From: Cloacimonetes bacterium TCS62
GTDB lineage: Bacteria > Cloacimonadota > Cloacimonadia > Cloacimonadales > TCS61
Direction of reading: 5' to 3'
Length of the DNA stretch: 10,868 bases
NCBI GenBank assembly: GCA_001577185.1
Contig: LSCM01000027.1
Location: 1 to 10,868 of the forward strand
Shown: positions 6,976 through 10,868 of the stretch, one piece after another
Layout of the letters: each line of letters starts with the position of its first letter
How positions within the stretch are numbered: position 1 is the stretch's first letter
Position numbers and translations under genes: made by a program
Notes under the pieces: generated by a model
Database searches by the model: none
The model's input: the letters and a program-made list of their open reading frames with translations, nothing else
What the model was told of the DNA's origin: nothing

Positions 6976-8811
6976 ATGAATAAATATGATGTAATAGTAG
7001 TTGGAGCAGGACATGCTGGAATTGAAGCTGCATTAGCAGCATCCCGTATGGGAGCACAAACATTGGTTTTCGTTGTGAAAATAGAGACCATTGGAAGAAT
7101 GAGCTGCAATCCTTCTATGGGTGGTCCGGCAAAAGGGCATTTAGCTAGGGAGATTGATGCTTTGGGTGGTGAACTTGCCAGAGCAGCAGATCTTACAGGA
7201 ATTCAATTTAGAATGTTGAATAGGAAAAAAGGTCCGGCTGTATGGGCACCAAGATCACAAAATGATAGAGTCAAGTATGCTGAATTAATGCATCATACGC
7301 TGGAGAGTCAAGATAATCTGGAAATTAAAGAATCTATTATTGATGATCTTATTTATGACAAAGATATGAAAACTATCAAAGGAGTAAGATCGCATCTGAA
7401 AGAAGAATATTTTGCTCCGAAAGTTATATTAGCTAATGGTACTTTTCTTAAAGGGAAAGTTTATGTAGGCGATGTTCATTATAGTGCTGGTCGAGCTGGA
7501 GAACCAGCTGCTAATTTACTTTCTGATTCACTTACAAAAGCTGGATTGAAACTAGCACGTTTTAAAACTGGAACCCCTCCGAGAATCGATCTTCGAGACA
7601 TAAATTACAATGAACTAAAGGAACAACCTGGAGATAAAGATCCCCAAGGTTTTTCTTATTATCGTGATATCAAGTTAAGAAATGATGTGAGCTGCTATTT
7701 AGCTTTTACTAATGAAAATACTCACAAAATAATTAGATCTAATCTGAATGTTTCTTCGTTGTATGGTGGTTATATTGATGGTGTGGGACCAAGATATTGT
7801 CCTTCCATTGAAGATAAAATAGTGAAATTTGAAAGCAAGAATCGTCATCAAGTATTTATTGAACCGGAAGGAGCTAATACCAATGAAGCTTATGTTAATG
7901 GTACATCCAATAGTTTACCACCGAGTATACAAAAGAAGTTAATACATTCCATCCCTGGTTTAGAAAAAGCAAAAATAATTAGATATGGATATGCGATAGA
8001 ATATGACTATATTATTCCGGAAGCTATTCAAGCAACAATGGAGACAAAATTAATTTCAGGATTGTATCTAGCTGGTCAGATTAATGGAACTTCCGGTTAT
8101 GAAGAAGCCGGTGCACAAGGTCTTGCTGCTGGGATAAATGCTGTATTAGCTTTAGATGATAAAGATCCCATAATATTTGATCGTTCAGCCTCTTATTTGG
8201 GAGTTTTATTGGATGATTTGGTAACCAAAGGAACAAATGAGCCTTATCGTCTATTTACTTCCAGAGCGGAATATAGGCTATATCTTCGTCAGGATAATGC
8301 TGATGAAAGATTGATGCCGCTCGGCCGAAAATTGGGTTTAGTTAGTGATGTACGTTGGCAACAATATTTAGAGATGAAAGAGATCTTTGATCGTGAGATG
8401 GATTTTTTAAAGAACACGACATGTGATCAACATCCAGATCTCAAAGAGCCGACAAAATTTGCACAATTACTAAAACGTCCGGAGATTACATTCGAAGAAC
8501 TAGTTGATTTTGGTTATACCATACCTAACGATCTGGATAAAGATATCCAAAATAGGATATTATTAAATATAAAATATGAAGGCTATATAAAAAGACAAAT
8601 GGTAGAAATTGAAAAATTTGAAAAGATGGAGCATACGAAAATACCAGCAGAAACTGATTATATGAAAATTGATTCTATTGCTTATGAAGCTAGAGAAAAA
8701 TTAAATAAAATAAAACCAACATCGGTTGGACAAGCGTCTAGAATTCCAGGTGTGAATCACACGGATATTACTTCATTGCTTGTTTATTTAAAAAAACAAT
8801 CCCAAAAGTGA
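6976..8811 (+). CDS. mnmG: tRNA uridine-5-carboxymethylaminomethyl modification enzyme MnmG (GidA)
   Basis: This FAD-dependent cytosolic enzyme, with its GTPase partner MnmE, builds the (carboxymethyl)aminomethyl group on C5 of wobble uridine 34 in certain tRNAs. From ATG 6976 it is 611 residues, slightly shorter than the usual 620-630. The FAD Rossmann motif is VVGAGHAGIEAA (8-19). Family signatures follow: CNPSMGGPAKGHLAREIDALGG (44-65), NGTFLKG (154-160), RFKTGTPPRID (195-205), DGVGPRYCPSIEDK (268-281), EPEGANTNE (296-304), GQINGTSGYEEAGAQG (367-382) and TSRAEYRL (428-435). The conserved cysteines Cys44 and Cys275 are both present. The C-terminal helical MnmE- and tRNA-binding region is complete, ending with QASRIPGV and a short basic tail. 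It is first in an operon with the lipoprotein gene seven bases downstream. mnmE is not in this window. Confidence 0.98.
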   Translation: MNKYDVIVVGAGHAGIEAALAASRMGAQTLVFVVKIETIGRMSCNPSMGGPAKGHLAREIDALGGELARAADLTGIQFRMLNRKKGPAVWAPRSQNDRVKYAELMHHTLESQDNLEIKESIIDDLIYDKDMKTIKGVRSHLKEEYFAPKVILANGTFLKGKVYVGDVHYSAGRAGEPAANLLSDSLTKAGLKLARFKTGTPPRIDLRDINYNELKEQPGDKDPQGFSYYRDIKLRNDVSCYLAFTNENTHKIIRSNLNVSSLYGGYIDGVGPRYCPSIEDKIVKFESKNRHQVFIEPEGANTNEAYVNGTSNSLPPSIQKKLIHSIPGLEKAKIIRYGYAIEYDYIIPEAIQATMETKLISGLYLAGQINGTSGYEEAGAQGLAAGINAVLALDDKDPIIFDRSASYLGVLLDDLVTKGTNEPYRLFTSRAEYRLYLRQDNADERLMPLGRKLGLVSDVRWQQYLEMKEIFDREMDFLKNTTCDQHPDLKEPTKFAQLLKRPEITFEELVDFGYTIPNDLDKDIQNRILLNIKYEGYIKRQMVEIEKFEKMEHTKIPAETDYMKIDSIAYEAREKLNKIKPTSVGQASRIPGVNHTDITSLLVYLKKQSQK

Positions 8812-8818
8812 GCTCTTT

Positions 8819-9595
8819 ATGAAAAAATTATTATCTATTATACTCATCAGTTTATTTATTGTAAGTTGTATGAATAAAAAGCAGATCTATAAACAAAACT
8901 TAGTTAATAAAATTGAAGTTTATCCACTTCCGAGCTGGATCTATCATACGCCAAATGATTGTATTGTAGGTATCTCTCATAAGAGTACTGACAAAGAACA
9001 GATGATAAATTCTGCTAAACAGATGGCAGCTGTGATAAAAAGTCGAAATAATTCGTCATTTACCGTTGAAAAAACAGCATCCACAACAAAAGAAGAGATA
9101 TTAAGATCTGGGAAGAGTGATTTTAAATTAAATGTTTCAGCATCACCAGAAGAAACAAAACAGATCTATGAAAATTTGCAATTGATCAATTTTACAATGG
9201 TCCATGGATATTACATAGGCTTATTTAGTGAAATAAATAATAAAGAAATAACATCAAAATTCTATGTTGATAAAAAACCAGAATTCTTTGAACAGAATAA
9301 ACTGCAAGTAACTGATAAGTACATTGTTTACTATGCAACATTCAGCTCGGCATCACTTATCAAAGCCTGGGAAGAAGCAAATGAAAAAGCAAGATTGGAG
9401 ATCGCAAAATATTTACAAAAGCAAGTGCAATCTGCTATTATTAATAAAAATGAAAGTATAGATAAGAGAATTTCAATAGAAACAAAAATGAAACTGGAAA
9501 AAATTGATTTAGTAGAAAGCTATGTTACATCACAATTAAAAGATAATCTTAGAACCTATCAAGTGTATCACAAAATTAGGGTAAAAAGGTTTTGA
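8819..9595 (+). CDS. Lipoprotein with two LPP20-like segments
   Basis: The 258-residue product begins MKKLLSIILISLFIVSC, a lipoprotein signal with lipobox IVSC and acylated Cys17. Residue 18 is Met rather than Asp, compatible with outer membrane sorting under the E. coli rule. The mature part seems to contain two related segments. The first (about 36-138) starts PLPSWI, then IVGIS and a helix with spaced alanines (MINSAKQMAAVI), then LINFTMVHGYYIGLF. The second (about 166-257) has KYIVYYATFSSAS, a helix WEEANEKARLEIAKYLQKQV, then IDLVESYVTSQL and TYQVYHKIRV. A PxW, GxS and alanine-spaced helix order is typical of LPP20-like lipoproteins and of related flagellar-associated lipoproteins. Lipoprotein status is firm; the LPP20-like call is moderate and no function can be assigned. 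ATG 8819 follows the mnmG stop by seven bases with only a weak GTGAG, suggesting translational coupling. Confidence 0.85.
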   Translation: MKKLLSIILISLFIVSCMNKKQIYKQNLVNKIEVYPLPSWIYHTPNDCIVGISHKSTDKEQMINSAKQMAAVIKSRNNSSFTVEKTASTTKEEILRSGKSDFKLNVSASPEETKQIYENLQLINFTMVHGYYIGLFSEINNKEITSKFYVDKKPEFFEQNKLQVTDKYIVYYATFSSASLIKAWEEANEKARLEIAKYLQKQVQSAIINKNESIDKRISIETKMKLEKIDLVESYVTSQLKDNLRTYQVYHKIRVKRF

Positions 9596-9616
9596 AAAAT
9601 TGAATAATGTGGGGAA

Positions 9617-9623
9617 AAGGGAG
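9617..9623 (+). promoter_or_regulatory. Ribosome binding site that fixes the kdsB start
   Basis: AAGGGAG ends four bases before ATG 9628. The upstream in-frame ATG at 9607 has no Shine-Dalgarno sequence and would add MWGKGRN before the conserved KIIAVIPAR start, so 9628 is preferred. Confidence 0.8.
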
Positions 9624-9627
9624 AAAT

Positions 9628-10344
9628 ATGAAAATAATTGCTGTAATTCCAGCTCGATATGGTTCATCTAGATTTCCCGGTAAACCTTTAGCTAAATTAG
9701 GTGATAAATTTATTATTCAACATGTTTATGAGCAAGCTCAAAAAAGTGGTTTGTTCAAAGAAATAATTGTAGGAACGGATGACCAGCGTATATTTGAAGC
9801 TGTTGATAACTTTGGTGGAAAGGTTACTTTAACTAGCAAGCAACATAAAAGTGGAACTGATAGAGTGGCGGAAGTTTGCAACAAGATGACCTGCTGCCAT
9901 GATGCAGATGTTATTGTCAATGTGCAGGGAGATGAACCTTTTATTTCTGAAAAGCCACTTAAAAAGTTGATCGCTGAATTTGATGATCCTGATGTTCAAG
10001 TTGCAACTTTAATGCACACTATCACAGAAAATCTGGAAGATCCAAATGTCGTTAAAGTTATTTGTGATGAAAATAGTGATGCGATTAGTTTTTCACGAAC
10101 TTCTTTTATTGATGAAAATTATGAGAATTTTAAGCATATTGGTGTTTATGCTTTCCGCAGAAAATCACTTTTTGATTTTGTTAAGCTATCACAAACTAAA
10201 AGAGAAAAAAATGAAAGACTTGAACAACTCAGACTTCTTGATAATGGTTACAAAATTAGAATGGTGTTAACTGATTACAAAGGGATTGGAATAGATACAC
10301 CTGAAGATTTGAAAAAAGCAGAAAGACTCATTCAAAATAGATAA
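9628..10344 (+). CDS. kdsB: 3-deoxy-manno-octulosonate cytidylyltransferase (CMP-Kdo synthetase)
   Basis: The enzyme activates Kdo with CTP to CMP-Kdo, the donor for the lipopolysaccharide inner core, in the cytosol. The 238-residue length fits the family (about 245-250), with ATG 9628 as start. Motifs are clear: nucleotide-binding PARYGSSRFPGKPL (8-21), GTDD (49-52), KSGTDRVAEV (74-83), NVQGDEPF (98-105) with the metal-binding aspartate, FSRT (155-158), HIGVYAFRR (170-178), LEQLRLLDNG (198-207) and GIDTPEDL (221-228). The loop between FSRT and HIGVY is short compared with the E. coli enzyme. The gene follows the lipoprotein gene after 32 bases and ends just before a hairpin terminator, so it is last in the mnmG operon. 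Its presence supports a Kdo-containing outer membrane. Confidence 0.97.
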   Translation: MKIIAVIPARYGSSRFPGKPLAKLGDKFIIQHVYEQAQKSGLFKEIIVGTDDQRIFEAVDNFGGKVTLTSKQHKSGTDRVAEVCNKMTCCHDADVIVNVQGDEPFISEKPLKKLIAEFDDPDVQVATLMHTITENLEDPNVVKVICDENSDAISFSRTSFIDENYENFKHIGVYAFRRKSLFDFVKLSQTKREKNERLEQLRLLDNGYKIRMVLTDYKGIGIDTPEDLKKAERLIQNR

Positions 10345-10345
10345 T

Positions 10346-10380
10346 AAAAAACCCTCCTGATTTTTTTTAGAAGGGCTTTA
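10346..10380. terminator. Bidirectional hairpin terminator between kdsB and the convergent remnant
   Basis: CCCTCCT (10352-10358) pairs with AGAAGGG (10369-10375), with one mismatch and a loop of about ten bases. Flanking A and T stretches extend the stem weakly. Read on the minus strand the stem is followed by TTTTTTATTAT, a good U-tract. On the plus strand the tail is only CTTTA. It starts two bases after the kdsB stop, as expected for the end of that operon and of the opposing unit. Confidence 0.75.
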
Positions 10381-10385
10381 CAAGG

Positions 10386-10800
10386 CTACCATTCGTAAGA
10401 TCGAGAAAAGCAGGTAGCTGCACAACCATTCCGAAGGTAAACTGCTCGCTTTACTTCATCATTATCACCTTCACCTTGTGGTATAGTTAAGCTGATCGGT
10501 TCAGAAAGTGAATTTTCACCAGTTATATCAACGTTTTCTATCCAATACCAATAAGTCTGATTACCCACAACTAAAAATTCATCAATGTAAAGATATTCTG
10601 TGGGTTCAGTTGTTGTTCCTTGTACTTCGATTATCTCACCTTGATTTATCTGGATTGCTTGACCTATATTTTGAGAAACAGATCTATAGATATTTCAATA
10701 TGAGTTATTCGTTTCACTTTCGGTAGTCCACTGAATTTCCGGATTAGAATCTATGTAAGAAGTAGAGAAATTACTTAATGAAACAAAATACTTTTTTCAT
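10386..10800 (-). pseudogene. Remnant of a secreted protein: signal-peptide start plus a C-terminal tail module, frame-broken and with a nonsense codon
   Basis: On the minus strand ATG 10800 has GGAG five bases upstream and reads MKKVFCFIK then stops (10773-10771), like the first residues of a signal peptide. Shifted by +1, an open stretch reads SLSNFSTSYIDSNPEIQWTT, ESETNNSY, then TGA (10697-10695), then NIYRSVSQNIGQAIQIN, EPTEYLYIDEF, QTYWYWIENVDIT, EPISLTIP and a stop at 10386. This resembles the fibronectin-like module near the C-terminus of many Cloacimonadota-type secreted proteins, where NNSYWNIYR would be expected, so the TGA looks like a mutated TGG. The last 30 residues (VKRAVYLRNGCAATCFSRS...) resemble nothing I know and lack the usual NYPNPFNP sorting segment. 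I infer a large internal deletion joining the two ends, followed by further decay. Sequencing error at the A6 run could explain the frame break but not the TGA. Confidence 0.7.
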
Positions 10801-10823
10801 AAATTCTCCGAAATTTTTCCTAA

Positions 10824-10849
10824 ATTGTAAATAAGCTAATGTAAGTCAA
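10824..10849 (-). promoter_or_regulatory. Promoter-like sequence upstream of the remnant
   Basis: On the minus strand TTGACT (10849-10844) and TACAAT (10829-10824) lie upstream of ATG 10800, but the 14-base spacer is shorter than normal. The same TTGACT hexamer occurs upstream of the C25 peptidase gene. This is weak evidence only. Confidence 0.2.
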
Positions 10850-10868
10850 TAAATAATTGTCACAAACT

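Noticed and set aside
9607..9627. ATG 9607 as the kdsB start
   Set aside because: It would add seven non-conserved residues without a ribosome binding site, whereas ATG 9628 has AAGGGAG and matches the family N-terminus.
10695..10697. TGA in the remnant as a recoded codon (Trp or selenocysteine)
   Set aside because: TGA ends three other genes here, Trp is encoded by TGG throughout, and the frame break near 10790 shows the gene is already damaged; the position expects Trp, not Sec/Cys.
10508..10726. 72-codon plus-strand open frame at the right end
   Set aside because: It is antisense to the remnant, whose minus-strand translation carries recognisable tail-module motifs; the plus-strand frame shows none.
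10771..10800. Programmed frameshifting at the A6 run after ATG 10800
   Set aside because: Reaching the body frame needs a +1 shift (or -2), not the -1 shift typical of A-AAA-AAG sites, and the downstream TGA would still stop translation.

Overview
The window is AT-rich, uses the standard bacterial code with TGA as a stop, and comes from a Gram-negative bacterium: it carries kdsB (CMP-Kdo synthesis for lipopolysaccharide), a lipobox lipoprotein and a very large secreted peptidase. The gingipain-type (C25) peptidase with long beta-rich tail modules, and a second gene remnant with the 'NNSYWNIYR...TYWYWIENVD...EPISLTIP' type of module, recall secreted proteins of Candidatus Cloacimonadota and related FCB-group phyla. 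That placement is an inference from motif style; I could not run a phylogeny.

Layout. The left 40% (1-4369, minus) is one uninterrupted reading frame of 1,456 codons, open at the left edge. It has a signal peptide, a propeptide-like region, a C25 caspase-like cysteine peptidase domain with an intact His/Cys dyad, and tandem Ig/CARDB-like modules. Upstream on the same strand are an S4-domain/PncC fusion (4471-5274) and proS (5286-6809), 11 bp apart and evidently one operon. A 166-bp divergent promoter region (6810-6975) holds two TTGACA boxes, a 10-bp inverted repeat and a 14-bp palindrome.

On the plus strand, mnmG (6976-8811), an LPP20-like lipoprotein (8819-9595) and kdsB (9628-10344) are spaced by 7 and 32 bp and end at a hairpin (10346-10380) that can also serve the convergent unit from the right. 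The right end (10386-10800, minus) is a decayed relative of the secreted-protein tail modules: it keeps a ribosome binding site and the first codons of a signal peptide but has a frame break and an in-frame TGA where tryptophan is expected.

The genes mix housekeeping translation functions (ProRS, tRNA wobble modification), NAD salvage joined to an RNA-binding domain, envelope synthesis and secreted proteolysis. The most unusual item is the S4-PncC fusion. I see no CRISPR array, RNA gene, insertion sequence or defence system.
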